Assembly (NCBI RefSeq): GCF_021513155.1
Contig: NZ_CP090983.1
Span: 558,001-622,000, forward strand
DNA: 64,000 nt
From: Jeotgalibaca sp. MA1X17-3
GTDB taxonomy: Bacteria; Bacillota; Bacilli; Lactobacillales; Aerococcaceae
Direction of reading: 5' to 3'
Shown: positions 43,919 to 52,546 of the stretch, piece after piece
Position numbering within the stretch: position 1 is the first letter of the stretch
How the letters are laid out: the number at the start of each line of letters is the position of its first letter
Notes under the pieces: generated by a model
Seen by the model: the letters and a program-made list of their open reading frames with translations, nothing else
Databases searched by the model: none
Told to the model about the DNA's origin: nothing
Program-made: the position numbers and the translations under genes

Positions 43919-45049
43919 TCAACCAAAGAAGGAGAGAAGTACTCCTGCTGCTACTGCAGAACCAATTACACCAGCAACGTTTGGTCCCATAGCGTGCATT
44001 AATAGATAATTAGAAGGGTTATATTTAACTCCTTCTTTTTGTACAACTCGAGCTGCCATTGGAACAGCAGAGACTCCGGCAGCACCAATTAGTGGATTAA
44101 TTTTCCCACCGGTTAATTTATACATGAGCTTGCCCATCAATACTCCTGAAATAGTTCCAATTATAAAAGCAAATAGTCCTAGAGCAATAATCTTCAATGT
44201 TGTAGCAGAGAGGAAAAGATCCCCAGTTGCTTTTGCACCAACGGTTAATCCTAATAATATCGTAACGATGTACATAAAAGAATTTTGTAAGGTTTCGGTT
44301 AATTTAGGAACTCGTTCGCTTTCCCTGATTAAATTTCCTAACATTAACATACCAATCAATGCAGTTGCAGAGGGAACTAATAAACTTACAAAAATCGTTG
44401 TAATAATGGGAAATAGAATCCGTTCAATTTTATGAACGGGACGTAGTTGTTTCATCATGGTTTTTCTTTCTTCTTCTGTGGTTAGAAATTTCATAATAGG
44501 TGGTTGGATAATAGGAACAAGAGCCATATAGGAATAGGCCGCTAATGCAATGACTGGTAGTAAGTGCTCAGCCAGTAGTGCAGCTAGAAAAATAGCAGTA
44601 GGACCATCGGCACCACCGATGATGGCAATGGCTGCTGATTCCTGTGGGGTCATATTTAAAGACAATGCCACAAAAAAAGCTGCAAAAATACCGAACTGGG
44701 CAGCGCCACCAAGTAGTAATGTTTTTGGATTTGCAATCAATGGACCAAAGTCAGTAGAAGCACCGAGGCAAAGGAAAATAAGAGGGGGATAAATTCCTAA
44801 ATTAGTTCCTTGAAAGAGATAATAGAGTAAACCTCCTGGCTGTCCGTCTATTGGAGCAGTCATAAGTCCGCCTAAAGGGAGATTAACAAGTAAAATTCCA
44901 AAAGAAATGGGAATTAGAAGATAAGGTTCATATCCTTTTTTGATAGCTAAGTATAGAAAAAGGAGTGAAATAATAATCATAATAATTTCTTTGTAGGATA
45001 TGGATGCAATTCCAGAATGATTCCATAAGTCTAATAATATTTGCAACAT
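43919..45049 (-). CDS. oadB: Na+-pumping oxaloacetate decarboxylase beta subunit
   Basis: A 376-residue integral membrane subunit with about nine helices. Its signature is AIIGGADGPTAIFLAALLAEHLLPVIALAAYSYMALVPIIQPP, with the Asp that carries sodium in the family, plus INPLIGAAGVSAVPMAARVVQ and HAMGPNVAGVIGSAVAAG. It decarboxylates carboxybiotin and moves Na+ out of the cell. Last gene of the four-gene operon. Confidence 0.95.
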   Translation of the reverse strand: MLQILLDLWNHSGIASISYKEIIMIIISLLFLYLAIKKGYEPYLLIPISFGILLVNLPLGGLMTAPIDGQPGGLLYYLFQGTNLGIYPPLIFLCLGASTDFGPLIANPKTLLLGGAAQFGIFAAFFVALSLNMTPQESAAIAIIGGADGPTAIFLAALLAEHLLPVIALAAYSYMALVPIIQPPIMKFLTTEEERKTMMKQLRPVHKIERILFPIITTIFVSLLVPSATALIGMLMLGNLIRESERVPKLTETLQNSFMYIVTILLGLTVGAKATGDLFLSATTLKIIALGLFAFIIGTISGVLMGKLMYKLTGGKINPLIGAAGVSAVPMAARVVQKEGVKYNPSNYLLMHAMGPNVAGVIGSAVAAGVLLSFFG

Positions 45050-45063
45050 AAGAAAGCTCCTCT

Positions 45064-45420
45064 CTAGAACACGATTAATACTTGTTCTGAATCAACACTC
45101 TCATTTGGTTTCACTAATATTTTCTTTACCGTTCCATCTTTAGGGGCAACAATTTCATTTTCCATCTTCATAGCTTCAAGTATTAGTAAAGGAGTTCCCG
45201 CCTGTACGTTTTGATTGGGATTGACTAGTATTTTCAGAATGGTTCCTGATATGGGAGCGATTATTTGGTCTTCCGCTCTTTCATTTGTATTTGTAGAAAT
45301 GGGATGATTAACAGGTGGTTGAGAAGATGAATCTTCCATTTTCATGGATGCATCATCAGGGAGCTCTCGTACCTTCACATGATATAGTTGTCCATCCACT
45401 TCTATTTCATATTTTTTCAT
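45064..45420 (-). CDS. Biotin carboxyl carrier protein of oxaloacetate decarboxylase
   Basis: A 118-residue stand-alone carrier. The N-terminal part (MKKYEIEVDGQLYHVKVREL) is the usual tether domain, followed by a Pro/Ser/Asn-rich flexible linker and a biotinyl domain with the biotinylated Lys in LEAMKMENEI. It carries CO2 from the alpha subunit to the beta subunit. In many bacteria this domain is fused to the alpha subunit; here it is a separate gene and the alpha subunit lacks it. Confidence 0.92.
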   Translation of the reverse strand: MKKYEIEVDGQLYHVKVRELPDDASMKMEDSSSQPPVNHPISTNTNERAEDQIIAPISGTILKILVNPNQNVQAGTPLLILEAMKMENEIVAPKDGTVKKILVKPNESVDSEQVLIVF

Positions 45421-45458
45421 GGTTATTTACTCCTTTTCACAAATAAACTTTTGATGAT

Positions 45459-45749
45459 CTATTTGATTTGTTTTATTTCTATGACTTCATATTTTTTTGC
45501 TGGTTTTTCTTCGTGAGCATAAATTAAAGCCATTAGAATAGCTACCATTTCTCTATTTTTATCTACTTCGATTTCAGATTCTCCTAAAATATCTGGAGAT
45601 GTAGGAATTGGAGGGGCAATCGTTATTCTCTTGGTTATTTTATGAACGATTTCCATCAATCCCCAAATGGAAGCAAGAATGATAAAAACAGTAAACATTG
45701 CTACAAAAGTCACAATCAATCCATCACTAAGAAGAAATGTATCATTCAT
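45459..45749 (-). CDS. Oxaloacetate decarboxylase gamma subunit-like protein
   Basis: A 96-residue protein with one N-terminal membrane helix (GLIVTFVAMFTVFIILASIWGLMEIV), a proline-rich segment (APPIPTSPD) and a short C-terminal helix (REMVAILMALIYAHEEK). This is the layout of OadG, which holds the alpha and beta subunits together at the membrane. It lies between the alpha subunit and the biotin carrier in the operon, with short spacers. Sequence conservation in this family is low, so the call rests on layout and context. Confidence 0.82.
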   Translation of the reverse strand: MNDTFLLSDGLIVTFVAMFTVFIILASIWGLMEIVHKITKRITIAPPIPTSPDILGESEIEVDKNREMVAILMALIYAHEEKPAKKYEVIEIKQIK

Positions 45750-45766
45750 TCTGTATCCACCTCACT

Positions 45767-47170
45767 TTATTTATGATAACGAGCCTGAATTCGAATAGGT
45801 TCCTCTTCTGTCAGAGATTCTTTTTTTCCATATTTTTTTTGAAGATATGCTTTTCCTACTTGTGGAAATAGAGCATATGTTAAAACATCTTCATCCGTTT
45901 TAGCTAAATCCCCTAGTTCTAGTTTTAGTTGTTCAAACTCTGGTTTCAGATGATTAGCTGGGCGATCAGTCATTACTTCATCATTTCCAATAATAGAAAT
46001 TCGGAAGTCATCTGCAACAGGGACCGGGCTTTTTCCATATTTTCCATGAAGATAATCTTTTACTTCAGTAGGAACCATTTGATATCTTTTTCCACTCAGA
46101 ACGTTAAAGACCGCTTGAGTTCCAATCATCTGGCTCATCGGAGTTACTAAAGGCGGAAAACCTAAATCTTTCCAAACACGTGGGACTTCTTGCAAAACGT
46201 CATCATACTTGTCAATTGCATTTGCTTGTTTTAGTTGAGAGTTTAAGTTGGAAAGCATTCCACCAGGAACTTGATAAATTAGTGCCTTAGGTTCGGAAAA
46301 AAGCATTTTAGGATCTAGTACTCCAGAATCTAAATATTTATTTCTAATTATTTTGAAATAATCAGCAATCTCTTCTAAAATTTCAACATGTAAGCCAGTA
46401 TCGTATCCCAACTCTTCCAATGCAAGGGTAAGAGATTCCGTTGTGGGCTGACTGGTGCCTTCTGCAAAAGGAGAAATGGCACAGTCAATAATATTAGCAC
46501 CACCTTCTACGGCTGCTAGATACGTCATTTGTCCGATTCCACTGGTTGAATGAGTGTGGATATTTAAAGGTAAATCGCTAACTTCTTTAATAGCACGAAC
46601 TAAATCTCTAGCTACCTTGGGAGTAAGGATACCCGCCATATCTTTTAAGCAGATCGAATCTGCCCCCATTTCTGTTAATTCTTTCGTTAATGTACGATAA
46701 TAGTCAACGGTATGAACGTCACTAATGGTGTAACAAATAGTAAGCTGTGCGTGTGCTCCATATTTTTTTACAGCATCCAAAGATGCTTGAATATTACGAG
46801 GATCGTTTAGGGCATCAAAGATACGGAAAATATCGATTCCATTTTCTACTGCTTTCTCAACGAATTTATCGACAATATCATCTGCATAATGACGATATCC
46901 AATTAAGTTTTGTCCGCGCAATAACATCTGTAATTTTGTGTCTGGGGCTTTTTTTCGAATTTCACGTAGTCGTTCCCAAGGATCTTCCTTTAAAAAACGA
47001 ATAGCAGCATCATATGTAGCCCCTCCCCAACATTCAAGAGCATAATAGCCAGCTTGATTCATTTTCTCGATAATAGGTAACATATCAGCAGTGCTCATAC
47101 GGGTGGCCATCAAACTCTGATGAGCATCGCGCAATACGGTTTCTGTGATTCTAATCACTTTTTCAGTCAT
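45767..47170 (-). CDS. oadA: Oxaloacetate decarboxylase alpha subunit (carboxyltransferase domain)
   Basis: A 467-residue carboxyltransferase with the TIM-barrel motifs ETVLRDAHQSLMATRM, GYYALECWGGATYDAA, LLRGQNLIGYRHY, the catalytic Lys in SICLKDMAGIL, the metal-binding HTHSTSG and GMLSNL. It transfers carboxyl from oxaloacetate to biotin, yielding pyruvate. Length is short because the biotin domain is encoded separately. First gene of the operon; a cre site lies 67 bases upstream of its start. Oxaloacetate decarboxylases usually serve citrate or malate breakdown, but no citrate genes are in this window. Confidence 0.95.
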   Translation of the reverse strand: MTEKVIRITETVLRDAHQSLMATRMSTADMLPIIEKMNQAGYYALECWGGATYDAAIRFLKEDPWERLREIRKKAPDTKLQMLLRGQNLIGYRHYADDIVDKFVEKAVENGIDIFRIFDALNDPRNIQASLDAVKKYGAHAQLTICYTISDVHTVDYYRTLTKELTEMGADSICLKDMAGILTPKVARDLVRAIKEVSDLPLNIHTHSTSGIGQMTYLAAVEGGANIIDCAISPFAEGTSQPTTESLTLALEELGYDTGLHVEILEEIADYFKIIRNKYLDSGVLDPKMLFSEPKALIYQVPGGMLSNLNSQLKQANAIDKYDDVLQEVPRVWKDLGFPPLVTPMSQMIGTQAVFNVLSGKRYQMVPTEVKDYLHGKYGKSPVPVADDFRISIIGNDEVMTDRPANHLKPEFEQLKLELGDLAKTDEDVLTYALFPQVGKAYLQKKYGKKESLTEEEPIRIQARYHK

Positions 47171-47236
47171 AAAATATCACATCCTTTTAAAGTATGTAGA
47201 GTATGGAGGGGAGAATGGGTGAGAGAGAAGATGCTT

Positions 47237-47250
47237 TTAAAGCGCTTACA
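47237..47250 (-). promoter_or_regulatory. CcpA cre site upstream of oadA
   Basis: TTAAAGCGCTTACA matches the cre consensus TGWAANCGNTNWCA at 13 of 14 positions on the plus strand, and the site is near-palindromic. It lies 67 bases upstream of oadA, so glucose repression of the decarboxylase by CcpA is likely. Confidence 0.78.
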
Positions 47251-47757
47251 TATTATTTTAAAAAAATAAATCCAATCATGAAAAATATAGATTTGTTCTG
47301 ACATCATTTAAATAGTTTGTACGAGTATCCAAGCCTCCTTTTCATAAAGTTTCATATACTCCTATTGTAGAAAAGATAAGTGGAAAAAGCAATAACCATG
47401 AGGATTTAAAACTAAATAACTATAAAAAAAGAACGGCATTTCGCCATTCTTTTATCCATCCTTTAAATAGATGGAAATTTGATTAATAAAAATAAAAGTT
47501 GCAGCTTTTATTTTCGAAATAGGTCGGAAAAGATTTATTAGTAGGTTCATCTATAATAATAGACTAAAAATATGAAGAAAATCTGACATTTATGTAATAT
47601 TTTAAAGAAATTTTGATTAAAAATTATCTTTTTTTTCACATAATATTTTTTTAATCAATTATTTTTGAAAAACACTACTCTTAAAATAGCATACAAAATA
47701 AGAAAGCGCTATCTTTTTTATGAGTAAAAGAGAATGTTGTAGAAAGAGAATATTCTA
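47251..47757. other. Gene-free region between oadA and the pyrP promoter
   Basis: About 500 A/T-rich bases with no convincing coding frame. It should hold the oadA promoter. It contains a small hairpin at 47424-47453 (AAAGAACGGC / GCCATTCTTT) that looks like a weak terminator of unknown use, and a second cre-like sequence, AGAAAGCGCTATCT (47701-47714, 12 of 14), about 60 bases before the pyrP -35 box. Nothing else is apparent. Confidence 0.5.
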
Positions 47758-47786
47758 TTGTTTTTATAAAAAACCTCTGCTATACT
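47758..47786 (+). promoter_or_regulatory. Promoter of pyrP
   Basis: TTGTTT (47758-47763) and TATACT (47781-47786) with a 17-base spacer, placing the transcript start near 47793 at the head of the PyrR leader. Confidence 0.72.
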
Positions 47787-47792
47787 CTAAGA

Positions 47793-47895
47793 GCAAAGTC
47801 CTTTAAGCTGATCCAGTGAGATCAAGAAGGGTAACAAATCGAATATTTGATACCTATAGGTCCTTTTGCGAATTTATTCTGGAGGGTTTTTTTTG
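47793..47895 (+). promoter_or_regulatory. PyrR-dependent attenuator leader
   Basis: The leader holds AAAGTCCTTTAAGCTGATCC then AGTGAGATCAAGAAGG, the typical PyrR-binding hairpin of pyrimidine genes: stem TGATC/GATCA (47809-47813, 47820-47824) with loop CAGTGA. A terminator-like stem, CCTTTT facing GGAGGG with an inner GAAT/ATTC, follows and ends in a run of eight T (47887-47894). With high UMP, PyrR binding should expose the terminator and stop transcription of pyrP. Confidence 0.85.
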
Positions 47896-47920
47896 TGCCC
47901 AAAAATAGGAGGAGTTAGGT

Positions 47921-49245
47921 ATGGCAATTAATCAAAGACCATTATTATTAGATGTGGATGAGAAACCACCCGTCTTAAAAGGAATGCTGTTGAGTGTTCA
48001 ACATGTATTCGCAATGTTTGGAGCAACCATTTTGGTCCCACTCATTTTAGGTATGCCGGTTTCTGTCGCTTTATTCGCAAGCGGGATTGGAACATTAATT
48101 TATCAACTTGCAACAAAGGCAAAAGTTCCCGTTTATTTGGGTTCTTCCTTTGCTTATATTACCGCAATGGCAGTTGCTATTGATCAAATGGGTGGAGACA
48201 TTAGTGCCGCACAAACGGGTGTTGTTTTAGTTGGACTTGTTTATATCGTTATTGCAGCAATTGTAAAAATGGTAGGAACCAAATGGATTGATAAATTGTT
48301 GCCACCAATCGTGATTGGTCCAATGATTATTGTTATTGGTTTAGGGTTAGCAGGTTCCGCAGTAACAAACTCAGGTTTTGTAGCTGGTGGAGATGTTCGA
48401 AATATGATTGTAGCCGCCATTACATTTCTAATCACTGCTTTTGTAAATACAAAAGGAAAAGGCTTTTTCAAAATCATTCCCTTTCTATGTGGAATCGTTG
48501 GTGGATATATCGTTGCTTGGATGGTTGGACTGGTTGATATTTCTCCAGTTATGGCTGCAAGCTGGTTGGAAATGCCTCAATTTAGATTACCTTTTCAGAC
48601 AGCGTGGTTTGACTCTTATGAATTTTACTTAGGACCAGAAGCATTAGCGATTGTTCCAGTAGCGTTAGTAACGATCTCAGAACATATTGGAGACCATACT
48701 GTTTTAGGGAAAATATGTAACCGTGAATTTTTAAAAGAGCCTGGACTAAAACGAACTCTTCTTGGAGATGGAGTAGCAACCGCAGTTTCTGCTTTTATTG
48801 GGGGACCTGCAAACACAACATACGGAGAAAATACCGGTGTAATCGGAATGACCCGCATTGCATCTGTTTCTGTGATTCGTAACGCGGCTTTCTTTGCTCT
48901 AGGGTTAAGTTTCTTTGGTAAGTTTACTGCTTTAATTTCTACCATTCCCAATGCAGTATTAGGAGGAATGTCCATTCTCTTGTATGGAGTGATCGCAAGT
49001 AATGGTTTGAAAGTTTTAATTGAAGATCAAGTAGATTTTGGGCAAGTACGGAATTTAATTATTGCTAGTTCTATGTTAGTACTTGGGCTAGGGGAGCAGA
49101 ACTTGATTTAGTTTTCATTTCTTTGTCAGGGACCGCACTTAGTGCATTAACAGGAATCTTGTTGAATCAAATTTTACCAAAAGAAGAGCCATATGAAGTA
49201 GAAGAAGTGGACCAAGAAGTAGTTAATGAAGAAAAAACTAAATAA
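47921..49245 (+). pseudogene. pyrP: Uracil permease, frameshifted near the 3' end
   Basis: A nucleobase:cation symporter-2 family uracil permease with 12-14 hydrophobic segments: LLSVQHVFAMFGATILVPLI, YLGSSFAYITAM, the substrate motif Glu in TISEHIGDHTVLG and FIGGPANTTYGENTGVIGMTRI. The frame breaks at a run of four G (49091-49094); one more G restores LGLGGAELDLVFISLSG and runs to TAA at 49243-49245, about 441 residues, the normal length. It imports uracil under control of the PyrR leader. Repair by one homopolymer base again suggests a sequencing error. Without repair the last helix is lost. Confidence 0.9.
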
Positions 49246-49270
49246 TACTAAAATTTAAATTTAATGATCT

Positions 49271-49312
49271 TAAAAGTAGTGTTGTCCTTTCATTGGACAC
49301 ACTACTTTTTGT
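49271..49312 (+). terminator. Terminator after pyrP
   Basis: AAAAGTAGTGTTGTCC and GGACACACTACTTTT form a long stem with one bulge and a T tail. Confidence 0.85.
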
Positions 49313-49387
49313 ATTTTAGAAAAAAATAAAAAACATATGTTAAAATAGATGAATAGAAAAGTAGTAAACTAGTAGAGGAGAATGGTT

Positions 49388-49981
49388 TTGGGAAAAAAGA
49401 TTAGCATTGCCATAGATATGGATGATGTATTGGCAGATACAACCGGGAAACTAATAACCGTTTATAATCATTTATTTAATGAAAATTATATTTCGGAAGA
49501 CTTTGTAGGAGTAGATACAGACGCTCTGTTTCCTAAAGAAGCACTGCATGAATTGCATAAAGAATTTAACAAGCCAGGATTCACTAGAGATCTTACAGTA
49601 AAGTCACATGCACCAAAAGTTGTAGAAGAGCTGAATGAACGATATGACGTATATATTGCTACAGCTGCGATGGAAGTACCTGGAACATTTAAAGATAAAT
49701 ATGACTGGTTAAAAGAACACTTTCCTTTTCTGAATGAGAATTATTTTATTTTTTGTGGAAATAAAAAAGTGGTTCAAGCAGATTATTTAATTGATGATAA
49801 CTTTCAACAATTAAAACAATTTCAAGGAACCGGTATTCTTTATACGGCGACAGTAAATAAAGGGAAAGATATTCCTTTTATTAGAATGGATAATTGGTTG
49901 GATGTTCATCACCATTTTGTCGATTCCTATCAAGACAGAATGATTGAGGCAGAAGAGCGACGATTTAAAACGTTCCATTAA
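49388..49981 (+). CDS. 5'(3')-deoxyribonucleotidase-like HAD phosphatase
   Basis: A HAD-superfamily protein of about 197 residues with the nucleophile motif SIAIDMDDVLADTTG, motif II in DVYIATAAM, and the acidic motif in YLIDDNFQQL. This is the 5' nucleotidase, deoxy (pyrimidine) family, which dephosphorylates deoxynucleoside monophosphates. GAGGAG (49375-49380) is only 1 base before ATG 49382 but 7 before TTG 49388 in the same frame, so TTG is the likelier start. Its position after the uracil permease suits pyrimidine metabolism but transcription is separate. Confidence 0.82.
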   Translation: MGKKISIAIDMDDVLADTTGKLITVYNHLFNENYISEDFVGVDTDALFPKEALHELHKEFNKPGFTRDLTVKSHAPKVVEELNERYDVYIATAAMEVPGTFKDKYDWLKEHFPFLNENYFIFCGNKKVVQADYLIDDNFQQLKQFQGTGILYTATVNKGKDIPFIRMDNWLDVHHHFVDSYQDRMIEAEERRFKTFH

Positions 49982-50084
49982 GTAAAAATAAAAAAACTTG
50001 TATTTTTTTACGAGTGATTCTTCATAGTTTTTTCACAATCAAGTGGTATAATACTTCTCGAAAGAGAAAGGAGAATGAAGATAA

Positions 50085-50789
50085 ATGCCATTCCTTTATC
50101 CATTTTTTGACAGCACATACATATTAATTATTATTGGGTTAGTAATCTCACTGGCTGCTCAAGCATTTGTGAAAAGCACTTTTTCTAAATATAGTGAAGT
50201 TCGTAGTAGAAAAGGGTATACAGCTACAGATGCAGCTCACTACATTCTGGATCAATCAGGAATTACGGATGTTCGTGTAGAACGGATTGCTGGGAATTTA
50301 ACCGATCATTATGATTCAAGAGACAAAGTATTACGTTTATCAGACGCGACGGCTAATTCTACGTCTGTTGCAGCAATCGGTGTAGCAGCTCACGAGGTGG
50401 GGCATGCCATTCAAGATCAAAAAGGATATATTCCTTTACGATTGCGTGCATCACTGGTTCCTGTTGCTAATTTTGGGCAAACCGTTTCATTGCCGATGAT
50501 TTTAATAGGATCTTTTTTAGCAGGAAGTCAAACGCTTATTAATTTAGGTATTTTAATGTTCTCATTTGCTTTTGTGTTTCAAGTGGTAACGTTACCTGTT
50601 GAATTTAACGCTTCTGCCCGTGCACTCCATATTCTTGGTAGTGGTGGGGTTTTGACAAGAGAAGAAGTTCCGCAAGCTAGAAAAGTGTTGCAAGCTGCTG
50701 CTTTAACTTATGTAGCTGCAGCAATCATGAGTTTCTTGCAATTAATGAGATTGGTCATACTTTTTGGCGGTGGCAGAAGATCGAATTAA
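50085..50789 (+). CDS. YugP-type zinc metallopeptidase, membrane-bound
   Basis: A 234-residue membrane protein of the Zn-dependent peptidase YugP family. It has an N-terminal helix (ILIIIGLVISLAAQAF), the catalytic motif AAHEVGHAIQDQ with two His and Glu, two central helices and the third-ligand region VEFNASARAL, then a C-terminal helix. The physiological substrate is unknown. GAAAGGAG precedes the ATG. Monocistronic, ending at a strong terminator. Confidence 0.9.
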   Translation: MPFLYPFFDSTYILIIIGLVISLAAQAFVKSTFSKYSEVRSRKGYTATDAAHYILDQSGITDVRVERIAGNLTDHYDSRDKVLRLSDATANSTSVAAIGVAAHEVGHAIQDQKGYIPLRLRASLVPVANFGQTVSLPMILIGSFLAGSQTLINLGILMFSFAFVFQVVTLPVEFNASARALHILGSGGVLTREEVPQARKVLQAAALTYVAAAIMSFLQLMRLVILFGGGRRSN

Positions 50790-50800
50790 ATAGATAACAA

Positions 50801-50836
50801 AATGCCCTTCATCAGAAATGATGAAGGGCATTTTTA
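50801..50836. terminator. Bidirectional terminator between yugP-like and dps genes
   Basis: AATGCCCTTCATCA and TGATGAAGGGCATT form a perfect 14-bp stem with a GAAA loop and T tail. Confidence 0.93.
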
Positions 50837-50850
50837 AGGAGATTATTTTA

Positions 50851-51330
50851 TTAAGGCATCGTTTCTTCTGTTCTTACTATTTTACCCAAAAACGCTTCAA
50901 ACATCCAGATATGTTTATCTACTTTATGTTTCTTGGCAATTAACATATCTTGAGTAGTGTCATCTCCAGCTTCACCAGTAATAGCAATGACTTTCATCAA
51001 ATCGTCTGTAATTGTTCGTAAATCTTCAACAGTCCCATCGACCATATCCATGTCAGAAACGTCTTTATTTTGAGGGTGCTCTTCCAATGTAGAATGTTCT
51101 AGACATTGAGCCATCGTACTATACGGACGCCCTCCAATAGATAGAAGTCGTTCTGAAAATTCATCATAGGTTTCAGCAGCTTCCTCATATAATTCTTCAA
51201 ATTGTTTATGCAAGGTAAAGAAGTGGCTTCCTTTTACGTAAAAATGGCGATGATACATTTTAAACATGAATACCGCTTCAGTCGCAATTAAACCATTTAA
51301 CGTCTCGTGAACATTTTCGTAACTAGTCAT
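50851..51330 (-). CDS. dps: Dps family ferritin-like DNA-protection protein
   Basis: A 159-residue Dps-type four-helix bundle: the ferroxidase region MYHRHFYVKGSHFFTLHKQFEELYEEAAETYDEFSERLLSIGG is split across helices, with the His of the usual HW pair kept but Trp replaced by Phe. Helix four ends in AKKHKVDKHIWMFEAFLG. Dps stores iron and protects DNA from peroxide. AAGGAGAATG precedes the start on the minus strand. It follows a short Cys-rich gene on the same strand. Confidence 0.9.
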   Translation of the reverse strand: MTSYENVHETLNGLIATEAVFMFKMYHRHFYVKGSHFFTLHKQFEELYEEAAETYDEFSERLLSIGGRPYSTMAQCLEHSTLEEHPQNKDVSDMDMVDGTVEDLRTITDDLMKVIAITGEAGDDTTQDMLIAKKHKVDKHIWMFEAFLGKIVRTEETMP

Positions 51331-51387
51331 TTTATCATTCTCCTTTATATTTTTTATTGTTTTTATTTATATAGTAAAGACTATAAA

Positions 51388-51546
51388 TCAAGCAGATAGA
51401 GGGTAACTTCTACAGATTTTTAAGGAACGAGGGCAACATACCACAATTTTTACGTTATCTTCCAGTAGACATTGATCAAAGCAGTTATTACAAGCAGCAA
51501 TCCACTCAACTAGTCTTTGTTCTAAAAGCTTAGTAGCATCATCCAT
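51388..51546 (-). CDS. Short Cys-rich protein resembling the N-terminus of four-helix copper-binding (Csp/YhjQ) proteins
   Basis: A 52-residue frame on the minus strand starting at ATG 51546, about 8 bases after AAGGGG. The sequence IAACNNCFDQCLLEDNVK and then CCPRSLKIC matches the CxxCxxxC and following Cys-x-R...C pattern at the start of the four-helix bundle copper-storage family, whose members run to about 110 residues. This one stops after the second helix. It may be a truncated remnant, a real short form, or broken by a sequencing error; no single-base change I tried restored the rest. It lies 58 bases upstream of dps. The call is tentative. Confidence 0.45.
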   Translation of the reverse strand: MDDATKLLEQRLVEWIAACNNCFDQCLLEDNVKIVVCCPRSLKICRSYPLSA

Positions 51547-51818
51547 TCAATAACCCCTTTTTCCTCAGTTTTGTATACCCTTACATACAAAGTGTAGGAC
51601 TTTTATAGAAAGAAATCAAATCATATCTATGTGATGTTGTGATGTTTCGAACAATTCTTATGGGAAATAATTTTCTTTCTAAAATGCGATTTATTGTGAA
51701 TGAGCAACTATCTATATTATAATAGAGGTAAGATATCGTTTTTTCATGTAAAAAGAGAGATATTTTTATGTACTAATATAAATACGAACTTAAAATAGTG
51801 CAAAATAAGGAGGTCAAA

Positions 51819-52427
51819 ATGAAAACCAGGGGAAAACAAACAGACAGGCGAGTAATTCGGACAAAAAGAGAGATTCTCAGTGCACTTACAAAACTAATAG
51901 AACAAAAATCAATCGATGAAATTACAGTTCGAGAAATTACTGATTTAGCAGGGATCAATCGAGGAACCTTTTATCTCCATTATGTGGATAAATATGATTT
52001 GATGGAGAAAAGTGTTAACAATCTAATTATTGAATTAAGAGATATGGGAATTCATATTATAAATTCAAAAGAAGCAACTGGAGATTCGGAAGAAAGAAAA
52101 GAAAAAACGATTTCTTCCCTTACCTCAATTTTCGAATATGTACAAGAAAATAGTCGCTTTATTCGTAGTCTTTTAAGTGACAATAGCAGCTATTCGTTTC
52201 ATCATAAATTCAATGAAATTTTAAAAGATTCCTTTATAAAAGAAATCCAAATGACAGATCCAAAAATTCCGTCTTTATACTTAGCGACTGCAATTTCTTA
52301 TGCTTATCAAGGATTGATTAATACTTGGCTTATGCAGGATATGGAGGAATCACCTCGTAAAATGGGAGAGTATGGGTATGAAATTTTACAATATTTTATG
52401 GTAAATGCTACTAATAATCGAGTTTAA
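51819..52427 (+). CDS. TetR family transcriptional regulator
   Basis: A 202-residue regulator with an N-terminal TetR helix-turn-helix (TKREILSALTKLIEQKSIDEITVREITDLAGINRGTFYLHYVDKYDLMEK) and an all-helical C-terminal domain of the TetR_C type common in Firmicutes (FIRSLLSDNSSYSFHHKFNEIL). The start is ATG 51819, 5 bases after AAGGAGG; the upstream GTG at 51798 is before that site. No target gene is obvious: the downstream GTPase has its own upstream region after a terminator. Effector unknown. Confidence 0.88.
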   Translation: MKTRGKQTDRRVIRTKREILSALTKLIEQKSIDEITVREITDLAGINRGTFYLHYVDKYDLMEKSVNNLIIELRDMGIHIINSKEATGDSEERKEKTISSLTSIFEYVQENSRFIRSLLSDNSSYSFHHKFNEILKDSFIKEIQMTDPKIPSLYLATAISYAYQGLINTWLMQDMEESPRKMGEYGYEILQYFMVNATNNRV

Positions 52428-52440
52428 AATAAAAAAGGAT

Positions 52441-52480
52441 TGAATAACATCAATATTTTTAAAGGTGTTATTCATTTTTT
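52441..52480 (+). terminator. Terminator after tetR
   Basis: TGAATAACA and TGTTATTCA form a 9-bp stem followed by six T. Confidence 0.75.
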
Positions 52481-52546
52481 ATTTTAAATAACAAGTTCTT
52501 ATGATAAAAGGAATACTTCAGAAGAATGAAGGAGTGAGGGGAAAGT

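Noticed and set aside
51388..51546. Full-length Csp protein broken by one homopolymer base
   Set aside because: Shifting the frame at the A runs in this region did not continue the Cys pattern; the alternatives reach stops within about 15 codons.
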